Part shown: piece after piece, positions 1 to 10,028 of the stretch
Position numbering within the stretch: the stretch's first letter is position 1
Layout of the letters: each line of letters opens with the position of its first letter
Source of the DNA: Hyphomicrobiales bacterium
GTDB lineage: Bacteria; Pseudomonadota; Alphaproteobacteria; Rhizobiales; Rhizobiaceae
Length of the DNA stretch: 64,000 nucleotides
Direction of reading: 5' to 3'
Assembly: GCA_900469615.1 (NCBI GenBank)
Contig: UBYA01000013.1
Coordinates: 183,405-247,404, forward strand
Notes under the pieces: generated by a model
Database searches by the model: none
Told to the model about the DNA's origin: nothing
Seen by the model: the letters and a program-made list of their open reading frames with translations, nothing else
Made by a program: the position numbers and the translations under genes

Positions 1-183
1 GAAGCACTCGTTCTTGGCTTCTTCGGCCGCGGAGCAGGTTGCGTCGAACTTGTTGATCGACTCCACGCGCGAATGGAAATCATTGAAGTGCAGGATGTTG
101 AGCTGATAGTCCGCGAAGGCGGCGCTGCTGCTGAGCGCCAGCAGCGTGGCGGCCAAAAGGCTCACTCCGAAGGGCTGCTTCAT
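1..183 (-). CDS. UshA-type periplasmic 5'-nucleotidase, N-terminal fragment
   Basis: The left edge cuts this gene; 61 codons of its N-terminus remain. It starts at ATG 183-181 behind a clear AGGAGA ribosome-binding site. Residues 1-24 form a Sec signal peptide ending in AFA, so the enzyme is exported. The mature part begins DYQLNILHFNDFHSR; HFNDFH is the first metal-binding motif of the calcineurin-like metallophosphatase domain in UshA-type 5'-nucleotidases and 2',3'-cyclic phosphodiesterases. These release inorganic phosphate and nucleosides from nucleotides in the periplasm. The catalytic core and the C-terminal nucleotidase domain lie outside the window, so the exact substrate cannot be judged. 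It is the outermost gene of a minus-strand series. Confidence 0.8.
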   Translation of the reverse strand, partial: MKQPFGVSLLAATLLALSSSAAFADYQLNILHFNDFHSRVESINKFDATCSAAEEAKNECF

Positions 184-330
184 CTGTCTCTCCTGTTGGT
201 CGTCGCAATCCGGCCCGCCTATGCCCCGCGGCGGTCCCCCGCGCAGATGTTTTCATCACGGCGGAGCGAGCGCAAGCAAAAGCTGTTGGCTTCATTAGGA
301 TTTTACAAAGCGGCGGAACGAGTCATCAAA

Positions 331-654
331 TCAAGCGCATGCTTCGATGGAGGCGGGGCCGTAGGATTCGCGCATCGCGGCAACGGCGTTCCAGCCGACG
401 AAGCAGAAGACGAGCAGGCAGCAGAGGGAGGCGGCACCATGAAAGCGCCGGTTTCTATTCCTGTAGAGCAGGAGCGCGCCGGCGCCGTAGATGAGCATGG
501 AAGGTACGGCGAAGATGAGAACGCTCATCGGCCCGTCGCAGTCGAGCGCCTCGATGCCTTGGGCCCGGTAGCTGTTCACCGGGAAGGCCGCCGCCAGAAC
601 GGCGACGGGCAATGCTGCGATAAGAACTAGGTAGAGGATCGTCATGCCGCGCAT
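331..654 (-). CDS. Small hydrophobic membrane protein, function unknown
   Basis: A 107-residue protein (start ATG 654-652, preceded by a GGGAAG ribosome-binding site) with three hydrophobic stretches at about residues 4-24, 43-62 and 73-90, so probably three inner-membrane helices. The segment between helices 1 and 2 carries a Cys-Asp pair (ALDCDGP) and the tail ends in EACA, so a periplasmic disulfide is possible. I do not recognise a family. It lies between the 5'-nucleotidase gene and the Omp10-like gene, all on the minus strand, with only 26 bases to the latter, so cotranscription with the lipoprotein is possible. An alternative internal start exists at the Met at 645-643. Confidence 0.6.
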   Translation of the reverse strand: MRGMTILYLVLIAALPVAVLAAAFPVNSYRAQGIEALDCDGPMSVLIFAVPSMLIYGAGALLLYRNRNRRFHGAASLCCLLVFCFVGWNAVAAMRESYGPASIEACA

Positions 655-680
655 GATGACTTCCCGTCGCCCCGGTTTTA

Positions 681-1067
681 TCAGCCCTGGCGGTTGAGCG
701 AGAAATGCCCGCCGGTTTCGGAGGTGCAATTGAGCTGGCTGGGATTGGCCAGGAAGCAATTCACCTTCGACGATGTGCGCTTGATGTTCGAGTAGAGATT
801 GATCTGGATCATGCCGGAAGGATCGGTGGTGTAGGTTCCAGAGGCCATCTGCTGGTTAGTGCCGTCCGTGGTGTGCGTTTCGAAGCGGCCGCCGGAGAAT
901 GTCGAATTCAGGCCGTTCGAATCGGCCCAGCTGCCTTCCACCGAGTTCGTCCGCGGCTGGGCGCCGGGGTTCATCGCCATCGGCGGCGGTCTCGATCCGC
1001 CGAAATCGACGCAGGCAGACAGAGCTGCCGCAGCAGCGAGGAGGGCAAAGGCGGTTCTTATCTTCAT
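681..1067 (-). CDS. omp10: Omp10-like outer membrane lipoprotein
   Basis: A 128-residue lipoprotein starting at ATG 1067-1065 with a GGGAGA ribosome-binding site. It has a short lipoprotein signal with lipobox LSAC (lipidated Cys19), a Pro-rich linker (residues 25-40), then a small beta-rich domain. The core matches what is known of Brucella Omp10: GSWADSNGLNSTFSGGRFET and TSSKVNCFLANPSQLNCTS align with the corresponding GSW-DPNG and TSSKVNC-QLNCTS segments of that protein, including the two conserved cysteines that probably form a disulfide. It should be anchored in the outer membrane; the role in Brucella is a minor surface antigen affecting fitness, and no enzymatic function is known. It follows homospermidine synthase but is separated from it by a terminator. 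Confidence 0.85.
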   Translation of the reverse strand: MKIRTAFALLAAAAALSACVDFGGSRPPPMAMNPGAQPRTNSVEGSWADSNGLNSTFSGGRFETHTTDGTNQQMASGTYTTDPSGMIQINLYSNIKRTSSKVNCFLANPSQLNCTSETGGHFSLNRQG

Positions 1068-1187
1068 AAATGTCTCCCGCAGAGAAAGGCGGACTGGAGG
1101 CTCATCGGTTGCAAATGAAGATGGCGCGGCCATGGGACTAAAGCAAGGCTTCACAGGCGATCTGCTTGATTTATCTGGCTTGCGTAA

Positions 1188-1218
1188 CAAAAATGCCCGC
1201 ACGACCTGTGCGGGCATT
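1188..1218 (-). terminator. Rho-independent terminator of homospermidine synthase
   Basis: Perfect 11-base inverted repeat (AATGCCCGCAC, 1192-1202, against 1208-1218) with a 5-base loop; on the minus strand it runs into a T tract (ATTTTTG). It sits 40 bases after the stop codon of hss, which is its natural owner. Confidence 0.85.
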
Positions 1219-1257
1219 GGAGCGTTGCATCGAGCGAACGCTATTATGCTCTTGCTC

Positions 1258-2709
1258 CTAGCGAACCAGAATGTTCCGGAACTGCCAGGGGTCCTTGGTG
1301 TCGATGTCTTCCGGGAACAGGCCCGGGCGGCCATCGAGAGGGGTCCAGTCGGTGTAGTGTCCTTCGACCGGGCCGAGGTAGGGCAGCTGCACTTCGAGGC
1401 AGCGCTTGTAGTCGACTTCGTCGGCTTCGACGATGCCGGCCTTCGGATTTTCCAGCGCCCAGACCATGCCGGCGAGTACGGCGGAAGTCACTTGCAGGCC
1501 GGTGGCGTTCTGGTAGGGGGCGATGCGGCGGGTCTCTTCGAGAGAGAGGCGCGAGCCGTACCAGTAGGCGTTCTTGGCATGGCCGTAGAGCAGGACGCCG
1601 AGTTCGTCGACGCCGTCCTCAAGCTCGTCCTCGTCGAGAACGTGATGGACCGGCTGCGCGTTGCCGCCGTTGCCGAACATCTCGTGCAGCGAAAGCACGG
1701 CGTCGTTGGCCGGATGATAGGCGTAATGGCAGGTCGGGCGGAAGGTGACTTCGCCATCCTTGTCGCGCACGGTGAAGAAGTCGGCGATCGAGATCGATTC
1801 GTTGTGCGTGACCAGGAAGCCGTATTGCGGGCCGGGGGTCGGGCACCAGGTACGGACGCGGGTATTGGCGCCCGGCTGCTCCAGATAGATGGCGGCCTGG
1901 CAGCCCTTCTTGTGCTTCTTGGCGTTCTTCGGCATCCATTCCTCATGGGTGCCCCAGCCGAGTTCGGCCGGCTGCAGGCCTTCGGAGATGAAGCCTTCGA
2001 CGGACCAGGTGTTCCAGAAGACGTTGAGCGGCTTCGGATGCTTGGTACGCTGCGTGTCGCGCTCGGCGATGTGGATGCCCTTGACGCCGACCTTCTTCAT
2101 CAGCTTGGCCCAGCCTTCGCGGTCGTGCTGATCCGGCTCGTCGAACTTCAGGCCGATATCCTTGGCGAGGTTGACGAGCGCCTGCTTGACGAACCAGGAA
2201 ACCATGCCCGGATTGGCGCCGCAGGTGGAAACGGCCGTCGTGCCGCCCGGGTTCTTTGCCTTTTCCTTGCGCATGGTTTCGCGCAGCGCATAGTTGGTGC
2301 GGTCGGCGTTCTTCAGGCTCTTGTCGAAATAGAAGCCGAGCCAGGGTTCGACGACGGTGTCGATATAGAGCACGTCGAGCTTGCGGCACAGCTTGACCAG
2401 ATCGAGCGATCCGGTGTCGACCGAGAGGTTGACGCAGAAGCCCTGGCCGCCGCCTTCCGTGAGAAGCGGCTTCAGAAGATCCTTGTAATTGTCCTTCGTG
2501 ACATATTCCTTGATGTGACGGATGCCGTGCTTTGCCAGGATCTCCATGTCTGCTGGCTCTTCACGCGGGTCGATGACGACCATCCGGCTCTTGTCGAATT
2601 TGAAATGGCGCTCGATCAGGGGCAGGGTGCCACGGCCGATGGAGCCAAAGCCGATCATCACGATCGGACCGGTAATTTCGGCATATACCGGATAGTTCTG
2701 TTCCGTCAT
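1258..2709 (-). CDS. hss: Homospermidine synthase
   Basis: 483-residue enzyme of the bacterial homospermidine synthase family, which uses NAD+ as a bound cofactor to join two putrescines (or putrescine and spermidine) into sym-homospermidine, the major polyamine of rhizobia. The Rossmann nucleotide-binding motif IGFGSIGRGTLP is at residues 18-29, and the protein contains the expected long segments such as STCGANPGMVSWFVKQAL, VEPWLGFYFD and NVFWNTWSVEGF; length is that of the family. Start ATG 2709-2707 was chosen because GAAGGAGA lies directly upstream, while the longer frame has no such site. It is a single-gene unit: 194 bases of leader upstream and its own terminator downstream. Cytoplasmic. 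Identification is very secure. Confidence 0.97.
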   Translation of the reverse strand: MTEQNYPVYAEITGPIVMIGFGSIGRGTLPLIERHFKFDKSRMVVIDPREEPADMEILAKHGIRHIKEYVTKDNYKDLLKPLLTEGGGQGFCVNLSVDTGSLDLVKLCRKLDVLYIDTVVEPWLGFYFDKSLKNADRTNYALRETMRKEKAKNPGGTTAVSTCGANPGMVSWFVKQALVNLAKDIGLKFDEPDQHDREGWAKLMKKVGVKGIHIAERDTQRTKHPKPLNVFWNTWSVEGFISEGLQPAELGWGTHEEWMPKNAKKHKKGCQAAIYLEQPGANTRVRTWCPTPGPQYGFLVTHNESISIADFFTVRDKDGEVTFRPTCHYAYHPANDAVLSLHEMFGNGGNAQPVHHVLDEDELEDGVDELGVLLYGHAKNAYWYGSRLSLEETRRIAPYQNATGLQVTSAVLAGMVWALENPKAGIVEADEVDYKRCLEVQLPYLGPVEGHYTDWTPLDGRPGLFPEDIDTKDPWQFRNILVR

Positions 2710-2903
2710 TCTTTTCTCCTTCGAAAGGCAGGACGCCGTTCGGTTCACGAAATTCAATCAGAGTTTGCGCTGGGATGCGCGAGGTGAACGGCTCTAATCA
2801 CAAATTGGTGTCACAATAAAGAGCTCTCCGGGTAACGCCCTGGAAAGTCAATAGCTCGGCATCATACACGCCATATGCGACGGGTTTGTTGCTTGTTGCG
2901 CGG

Positions 2904-3797
2904 CTACATGTCCGCCAGAATCCGCAATTGCCTCACCAGCTCGGCCTTCTGGTGAACAAGCCCCTTGTAGGCCGTCTGATGTTCGTCAAGGGCTTCCAGT
3001 TGCGCGGCAAAGCTTGCCGCCATCGTCGAGGCCCTGGGATGATCGGCGATGACGGCGATCGGATCGACATAAACCCGGATCGTAAAAAGAATATCGCCCG
3101 AAACCGGCAGCTTGCGCAGCGTCTGGCGCTCGACGCGGGCAAAGCGGGTTTCGAGCGTCGGAGAGGTGGCGACTTGCGGCCGTCTGTGCTTCGAGGCAGG
3201 CAGAAACAGGTCGTCGGTCAGATTGACCGACCAATTGAACCGTTCGACCGGTTGCGATACCTGCAGCTTGTCGAAGATGCGGTCGATCAGGGCGGCGTTG
3301 CGCGTGCCTTCGCCGAAGCCCGGCACGTCGGCATGGATCGCGTGCATCGGCCGACCGAATTTTTCCTGAAGCGACCAGGAGGAAGGGAAGGCCACGTAGC
3401 CGGCGACGAGATGCCAGCCGTCCTCCTTGCGGCGCATGATGACGAGATCATCCGCGACGAGCGAGCCGGCTTTCAGCAGCGGCGGAACAGAACCGTCGGC
3501 AAGATCGACCGGCCGTCCGGCTGCGAAAAGCATGTCGCCGCTGCGCTGGAAGGTTTTGTCGTGATGCTCGACGAGATAGGTGCTCAGCAGATCAAGCACT
3601 TCCCTTTGCGCAGCCTGCGTATCCTCCTGCGCCACGAAAATCTCATCAGGATGATCCCGGCGAAGACGTTCCTTTTCATCGAGATAGCGAGCGAGATCGG
3701 CATCCGGCTCGATCCATCGGGCGGGGTCCAATGGAGCAAGGCCGATGGTGAAGGGTTTGGCGGAACCGTCAAACGGCGTGTAGGTGGGACGTGACAT
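2904..3797 (-). CDS. DUF3445 haem-dependent oxidative N-demethylase-like protein
   Basis: 297-residue protein of the DUF3445 family, named after a fungal/bacterial haem-dependent oxidative N-demethylase subunit. Typical elements are the N-terminal PFTIGLAPLDPARWIEPD, KERLRRDHPDEIF, the central LVADDLVIMRR...WHLVAGYVAFPSSW, and the C-terminal R-x-ER-QTLRKLP-SGDILFTIRVYVDP stretch. The substrate of such chromosomal rhizobial members is not known. Start ATG 3797-3795 (MSRPTYTP) was preferred over an upstream in-frame ATG at 3848 because the latter would overlap the neighbouring gene and the family starts close to the PF-x-IGL motif. It is the last gene of a close-packed minus-strand group with a YciI protein, a pabC-like lyase and pabB, but a functional link to folate is not evident. 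Confidence 0.75.
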   Translation of the reverse strand: MSRPTYTPFDGSAKPFTIGLAPLDPARWIEPDADLARYLDEKERLRRDHPDEIFVAQEDTQAAQREVLDLLSTYLVEHHDKTFQRSGDMLFAAGRPVDLADGSVPPLLKAGSLVADDLVIMRRKEDGWHLVAGYVAFPSSWSLQEKFGRPMHAIHADVPGFGEGTRNAALIDRIFDKLQVSQPVERFNWSVNLTDDLFLPASKHRRPQVATSPTLETRFARVERQTLRKLPVSGDILFTIRVYVDPIAVIADHPRASTMAASFAAQLEALDEHQTAYKGLVHQKAELVRQLRILADM

Positions 3798-3844
3798 GGC
3801 TGACCTTATGCGATGAGCGTTCCGTGATGGAAGGTCGTCGCTCT

Positions 3845-4129
3845 TCATGCCTTCAGCGCTTCGAGCCCTTCCGTTACCGTCGTCAGGGCGATTTCCTGAA
3901 CCTCGTAGGCGGCGACGCCGTGGATGGTGAAAGGGTCGGCAGCGACATAGGCTTCCAGCTCGGCTTTCTCGCCGCGCGCGAAGATGATGCCGCCGGTGCG
4001 CGGCACCTTGCGGCCGGAGGCGATGAACCAGCCCCTGGCATAGCCTTCCTTCACCCAGGCCATATGCGGCTCCATGTGCTTGTCGGCTTCGTCATTGCCC
4101 TTGAGGTAGGTCAGCGAGAGAATGAACAT
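3845..4129 (-). CDS. YciI family protein
   Basis: 94-residue single-domain YciI protein (ferredoxin-like alpha/beta fold). The expected features are present: MFILSLTYLK at the start, the conserved His in HMEPHMAWV, and the DPFTIHGVAAYEVQEI end motif in which DPF and the Asp/His pair line a putative active site. Family members are small cytoplasmic enzymes or binding proteins of mostly unknown substrate; fusion to or neighbourhood with dehalogenase and dioxygenase genes is common. It begins 3 bases after the end of the pabC-like gene, so it is translated from the same message as pabB and pabC, and it is followed after 47 bases by the DUF3445 gene. Confidence 0.85.
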   Translation of the reverse strand: MFILSLTYLKGNDEADKHMEPHMAWVKEGYARGWFIASGRKVPRTGGIIFARGEKAELEAYVAADPFTIHGVAAYEVQEIALTTVTEGLEALKA

Positions 4130-4132
4130 CCA

Positions 4133-4774
4133 TCAATTCCATATGAGTTGCGCGCGGATCAGGCCGCGCAGGGAGTTTCCGACGTAAAGGGGGCGGTCTT
4201 TCAGGTCGTCGAGCCGGATGCGGCCAACCCGAGCCTTGCGCCGGCAAATGAGCTCGGTGCGCAGGACGCCGGCAAGAAGGCCGGCGGAAATAGGCGGGGT
4301 GCGCAGCGTGTCCGGGCCGTCTTCGAGGAAGACAGAGGTAATCGTGCCTTCGCAAACCTCGTCCCTCTCGTTGAGCAGCAGCACCTCGTCCGCCTCGTCG
4401 GGCCGGTATTCCGCACGCGCCGCCTCATAGACCGCGCGGCGCGTGGTCTTGACGCGCAGCAGTCTGTCGGAGGAATCGAGACGGGTCGCGGCGATGCGGA
4501 CGCGCCAGACGATGTCTGGCGGCAGCGGGACAAAGGGCGCCGTCGTCACCTGCGTTTGCCCCTCGCGATCCAGAGTGAGCCGAACCCTCAAGGGGGCGGA
4601 AGCGCCGGCGACTGCCTGCTCGAGCTCCCCAAGCACATTCTTCGGGGTTGCAAAGCCGAGGCGGCGGGCAGAGCGCTGCAACCGGGCAAGATGCAGGCGC
4701 AGGCGGACGAAGCCGTTTTCCGGCTCGTAGCGCAGCGTCTCGATCAGAGAAAAATCCTCTACCGGTCGATCCAT
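4133..4774 (-). CDS. pabC: Class IV aminotransferase, aminodeoxychorismate lyase (PabC-like)
   Basis: 213-residue PLP-dependent fold-type IV protein, most likely the 4-amino-4-deoxychorismate lyase that converts aminodeoxychorismate to p-aminobenzoate and pyruvate for folate synthesis. Diagnostic parts are the RVRLTL-type strand, KTTRRAVYEAAR containing the probable Schiff-base lysine (about residue 108), NERDEVCEGTITSVFL and the TPPISAGLLAGVLR substrate loop. It starts at ATG 4774-4772 within the last codons of pabB (16-base overlap), with GGGGGA upstream, so the two are translationally coupled. The protein is shorter than typical E. coli PabC (269 residues), as usual for the rhizobial form that is split from, or fused to, PabB. 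Symbol assigned from context plus family. Confidence 0.85.
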   Translation of the reverse strand: MDRPVEDFSLIETLRYEPENGFVRLRLHLARLQRSARRLGFATPKNVLGELEQAVAGASAPLRVRLTLDREGQTQVTTAPFVPLPPDIVWRVRIAATRLDSSDRLLRVKTTRRAVYEAARAEYRPDEADEVLLLNERDEVCEGTITSVFLEDGPDTLRTPPISAGLLAGVLRTELICRRKARVGRIRLDDLKDRPLYVGNSLRGLIRAQLIWN

Positions 4775-5919
4775 CGGTCCCCCACGGCGAAGCGCGCCTT
4801 GAGGAGGCATTCCTCATATTCCGCTTCCGCCGTCGAATCGAAGACGATGCCTCCGCCGACATTGAACACCGCGCGGCCGTCTTCGAAAAGCGTGATCGTG
4901 CGGATCGCCACCGAAAAACGCATGGCGCCGCCAGGTGAGATCATGCCGATCGCGCCGCAATAGGCATCGCGGGGGCCGTCTTCGAGGTCATGCAGGATTT
5001 CCATCGCCCGCATTTTCGGTGCGCCGGTGATCGAGCCGCAGGGGAAGAGCGCGGCGAGGATATCGCGGATCGCTATGCCGGGAAGCAGCTTTGCCTGCAC
5101 ATGGCTGACCATCTGGTGCAGGGTCGGGTAGGTCTCGATTTCAAAGAGCTTCGGCACATCCAGCGTGCCGACTTCGGTGATGCGCGAGATGTCGTTGCGC
5201 AAGAGGTCGACGATCATACGGTTTTCGGCCTGCGTCTTTTCGTCGGCCAGCATGGCGGCAATGATGGCGTCATCCTCGGCCGCATTTGTGCCGCGCCTGG
5301 CCGTGCCCTTCATCGGATGCGTCTCGATCCAGCCGTCCTCGTCGGTGCGGAAGAAGAGTTCCGGCGAGCGCGACAGGATGATTGGGCCGCCGAGATCGAC
5401 GAGTGCGCCGTATTTTACCGGTTGCCGCTCGATCAGCGACCAGAAGGCGGCGCGCGGGTCGCCGTTCCAGCGGGCATGGATCGGCATGGTGAGGTTCGCC
5501 TGATAGCAATCGCCCAGGCGCAGATGCCAGTGCAGCCTGTCGAAGCGCTTGCGATAGGTCTCGAAATTCCAGGCGGCTTTCGGCTCCGTCAGGAACTCCT
5601 GGTTCTCCGGACGCTGGGCCGGCTGCCCAAGCGGATCGTCATCCGATGCGGGGGCATCGAAAACGCCGAAGCAGAGCAGGGGTGTCTCCCTGTTTTCCTC
5701 GGCGAAGGATGCGAGCTTTTCCTCGAAAAGGTGCCCGGCCTCATAGGCCATATAGCCGGCCAGCCACTGTCCTCGCCGCCTGGCCCTTTCCATGCGGTCG
5801 AGCGCGTGGAAGAACTCAGCGCGCGTGCGAGCTGTGATGATCTCGACCGGTTCGGCAAAGATCATCACCTGTCCGGTGCTGTCGTCCCTGAAAAGGACGT
5901 AGGGTATGGCGTCGGCCAT
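4759..5919 (-). CDS. pabB: Aminodeoxychorismate synthase component I
   Basis: 386-residue chorismate-binding enzyme. It carries the late motifs of the anthranilate/ADC synthase family in order: DCYQANLTMPI, PIILSRSPELFFR, HPMKGTARRGT, VDLLRNDISRI, and GSITGAPKMRAMEI. The PIKGT-type threonine region and the shorter N-terminus, lacking the feedback tryptophan pocket of TrpE, favour PabB. With a glutamine amidotransferase partner (PabA/TrpG, not in this window) it aminates chorismate to aminodeoxychorismate. First gene of the minus-strand pabB-pabC-yciI-DUF3445 group; its 5' side carries a pair of inverted REP-like hairpins and the 3' end of the convergent-free oligopeptidase gene, so its promoter should lie within 5920-6000. 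Confidence 0.93.
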   Translation of the reverse strand: MADAIPYVLFRDDSTGQVMIFAEPVEIITARTRAEFFHALDRMERARRRGQWLAGYMAYEAGHLFEEKLASFAEENRETPLLCFGVFDAPASDDDPLGQPAQRPENQEFLTEPKAAWNFETYRKRFDRLHWHLRLGDCYQANLTMPIHARWNGDPRAAFWSLIERQPVKYGALVDLGGPIILSRSPELFFRTDEDGWIETHPMKGTARRGTNAAEDDAIIAAMLADEKTQAENRMIVDLLRNDISRITEVGTLDVPKLFEIETYPTLHQMVSHVQAKLLPGIAIRDILAALFPCGSITGAPKMRAMEILHDLEDGPRDAYCGAIGMISPGGAMRFSVAIRTITLFEDGRAVFNVGGGIVFDSTAEAEYEECLLKARFAVGDRWIDR

Positions 5920-6004
5920 GCGCGGGTGTCTATCGGGTCGTTGTTATGTTGCGTTGTTATGTCGATTTTCAGGCTGGTTATGCGTGCCGTAGCCAGGCGC
6001 CCGG

Positions 6005-6145
6005 CCCCTCACCCTAGCCTCTCCCCGCAGGCGGGGAGAGGGGACCAATCCGGCATTTGCCGTGCCATTCGTGCCCAAATGATGCGAAGGCTGCAGCCGC
6101 GGCGCCCTCTCCCCGCATCGGCGGGGAGAGGGCTGGGGTGAGGGG
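6005..6145. repeat. Pair of inverted REP-like palindromic elements
   Basis: Two copies of a REP-like hairpin face each other across about 60 bases. The outer arms CCCCTCACCCTAGCC (6005-6019) and GGCTGGGGTGAGGGG (6131-6145) are inverse complements with one mismatch; each half has its own hairpin, CCTCTCCCCG-CGGGGAGAGG (6018-6041) and CCCTCTCCCCG-CGGGGAGAGGG (6105-6132). This arrangement is the bacterial interspersed mosaic (BIME) type, moved or kept by REP-associated transposases elsewhere in the genome. It lies between pabB and pepF. Confidence 0.8.
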
Positions 6146-6207
6146 CTATGCGCGAGCTCGCGGCAATGGCAGACGTGCCTGACCTGCTCCTGCGAGCAGA
6201 CTGAATT

Positions 6208-8052
6208 TCAGTTCTTATCCAACGCTTCCAGCTCGTCGATCAGTCCTTCGATCATCGACAGCCCCTTGCTCCAGAACGACGGATCGGTCGCGTCGAGGCC
6301 GAACGGCTTCAGAAGTTCGGAATGATGCTTGGTGCCGCCTGCCTTCAGCAGCTCGAAATACTTCTCCTGGAAACCCTTTTCGGCGTTGCGGTAGACCGCA
6401 TAGAGCGAGTTCACCAGGCAATCCCCGAAGGCATAGGCGTAGACGTAGAAGGGTGAATGGATGAAGTGCGGGATATAGGCCCAGTAGGTCTCGTAGCCCT
6501 CGGAAATCTTGATGGCCGGGCCTAAGCTCTCCTCCTGCACCGAGAGCCACAGCGCGCCGATATCGTCCGATGTCAGCTCGCCATTCTTGCGGGCGGTGTG
6601 CACCTTGCGCTCGAATTCGTAGAAGGCGATCTGGCGCACGACCGTATTGATCATGTCCTCGACCTTCTGGGCGAGCATCGCCTTGCGCTCGCGCTTGTCG
6701 GTGGTCTTGTCGAGCAGGGCGCGGAAGGTCAGCATCTCGCCGAAGACGGAGGCGGTCTCGGCCAAAGTCAGCGGCGTCTGGCACATCAGCGCGCCCTGGC
6801 CGCCGGCCAGCACCTGATGCACGCCGTGGCCAAGCTCATGGGCCAGGGTCATGACGTCGCGCGGCTTGCCCATGTAGTTGACCAGCACGTAAGGGTGAGC
6901 CGACGGTACGGTCGGATGCGCGAAGGCGCCCGGCGCCTTGCCGGGGCGCGCCGGGGCGTCGATCCATTCCTCGTCGAAGAAGCGCTTGGCGATCGCAGCC
7001 ATTTCCGGGGCGAAATTGCCGTAGGCCGACAGCACCGTGTCTTTCGCATCCGTCCAGGGGATCAGCGCTGTGGGCGTTTCCGGCAGCGGCGCATTGCGGT
7101 CCCAGAAATTCATCTGCTCCATGCCGAGCCACTTGGCCTTCATCTTGTAATAGCGATGCGACAGCCGCGGATAGGCGTCGCGCACGGCGGCGGCCAGCGC
7201 ATCCACCACCTCGCGCTCGACGCGGTTGGCCAGATGCCTCGAGTCGGCGATATCCTCAAAGCCGCGCCAGCGGTCGGCGATTTCCTTGTCCTTGGCGAGC
7301 GTATTGGTGATGAGCGTGAAGGTGCGCAGGTTGGCCCTGAAGGTTTCGGCAAGTGCCATGGCCGCCTTGCGGCGCGCTTCCGGGTCCTGCTCCTGCAGCA
7401 TGTTCAGCGCGACTTCCAGCGGCTGCTTCTCGCCGTCGATCTCGAAGCGCAACTCCGCCATCGTCTCGTCGAACAGGCGGTTGAAGGCGGCGGCACTGGT
7501 CATGGATTTTTCCAGGAACAGCTGTTCCAGCTTGTCGTCGAGCTGGTGCGGCTTGTCCTTGCGCAGGTCGACGATCCACGGGCGATAGTGGCTGGCGGCG
7601 GGGTCGTTCGCCATGCAGGCATCCATCACCGCATCGTCGATGCGGTTGAGCTCCAGCGGGAAGAACAGCAGATGCGCGGCCTGGTCCGTCAGCTTCGCCT
7701 GGACGTCGCCGTAGAGCTTGCCGTTGGCCGGATCGATGGTGTTGGAAAAGTAGGTGAGCCCGGCGAACGAGCCGAGACGGCCCATGATATCGTCCAGCGC
7801 CTCATATTCCCTGATGGCTGCGCCGATGCCGGCGTCGCCCGATTTGGCCGCCGCGTCGGTAAGCTTGCCCTTCCACTTCTCCTCGAAAGCGATGGCCATC
7901 CTGCCGGCCTTTTCCATGTCTTCGAGGAAGGCCGGCGACGTCGCGGATGGATAGAGATCGCTGAGCTTCCAGGCAGGCAGGTCTTCGAGCGCGCTGCCGG
8001 CGGCCTGGCTCGCGGAAAAATTAAGGGATCGATGGAGCGAGGTCGGGCTCAT
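6208..8052 (-). CDS. pepF: Oligoendopeptidase F (M3 family zinc metallopeptidase)
   Basis: 614-residue cytoplasmic zinc peptidase of the M3B PepF/oligoendopeptidase clade, which cleaves short peptides of roughly 7-17 residues in protein turnover. The zinc motif HELGH is at residues 405-409 within MTLAHELGHGVHQVL and the third ligand Glu follows in LAETASVFGEM (about residue 433). The upstream AHPYVLVNYMGKPRDV and downstream YFELLKAGGTKHHSELLKPFGLD segments are typical of the clade, and length matches. Start ATG 8052-8050 has GAGGAA nine bases upstream. It is monocistronic: a REP-like repeat pair follows it, and a divergent response-regulator gene lies 220 bases upstream. Confidence 0.95.
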   Translation of the reverse strand: MSPTSLHRSLNFSASQAAGSALEDLPAWKLSDLYPSATSPAFLEDMEKAGRMAIAFEEKWKGKLTDAAAKSGDAGIGAAIREYEALDDIMGRLGSFAGLTYFSNTIDPANGKLYGDVQAKLTDQAAHLLFFPLELNRIDDAVMDACMANDPAASHYRPWIVDLRKDKPHQLDDKLEQLFLEKSMTSAAAFNRLFDETMAELRFEIDGEKQPLEVALNMLQEQDPEARRKAAMALAETFRANLRTFTLITNTLAKDKEIADRWRGFEDIADSRHLANRVEREVVDALAAAVRDAYPRLSHRYYKMKAKWLGMEQMNFWDRNAPLPETPTALIPWTDAKDTVLSAYGNFAPEMAAIAKRFFDEEWIDAPARPGKAPGAFAHPTVPSAHPYVLVNYMGKPRDVMTLAHELGHGVHQVLAGGQGALMCQTPLTLAETASVFGEMLTFRALLDKTTDKRERKAMLAQKVEDMINTVVRQIAFYEFERKVHTARKNGELTSDDIGALWLSVQEESLGPAIKISEGYETYWAYIPHFIHSPFYVYAYAFGDCLVNSLYAVYRNAEKGFQEKYFELLKAGGTKHHSELLKPFGLDATDPSFWSKGLSMIEGLIDELEALDKN

Positions 8053-8272
8053 GGGCGATATTTCCTCTGCTTTTATTGTTCGGAACGTCCGATCCGTTCG
8101 TGTCTATTCGGCTGGAAAGCCTGCCGCAAGGCCTGATTTTCCTGCGCTGACGGTTGATTCATATGCGATTTTACATTCGTCATAATGATTAAAATGCGAT
8201 GATTTGGCAAAACTTCATGTTCAAGCCTTTCTGCGAGTGTTCGCTTCAGGTTTCGCATGAAGTGAGGCACCA

Positions 8273-9853
<1,581 letters not shown>

Positions 9854-10028
9854 GCGAATGCTTAACGTTTAGGCAAGCATATTTTGTTACCCGTCGTAAA
9901 GCACTTGTTAGTGCATCGTTCACCATGTATGAAGAGGGCGATCATGTGTGGCATTTTTGCCATCGTGTCACCGCAATTGACAGCCATTTGGAACACGATG
10001 CGACATTGTCTGTCGGACGGGGATCGAA

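Noticed and set aside
859..2787. Long open frame antisense to homospermidine synthase
   Set aside because: It is the shadow of the GC-rich hss gene; no ribosome-binding site, and the translated sequence has no recognisable family.
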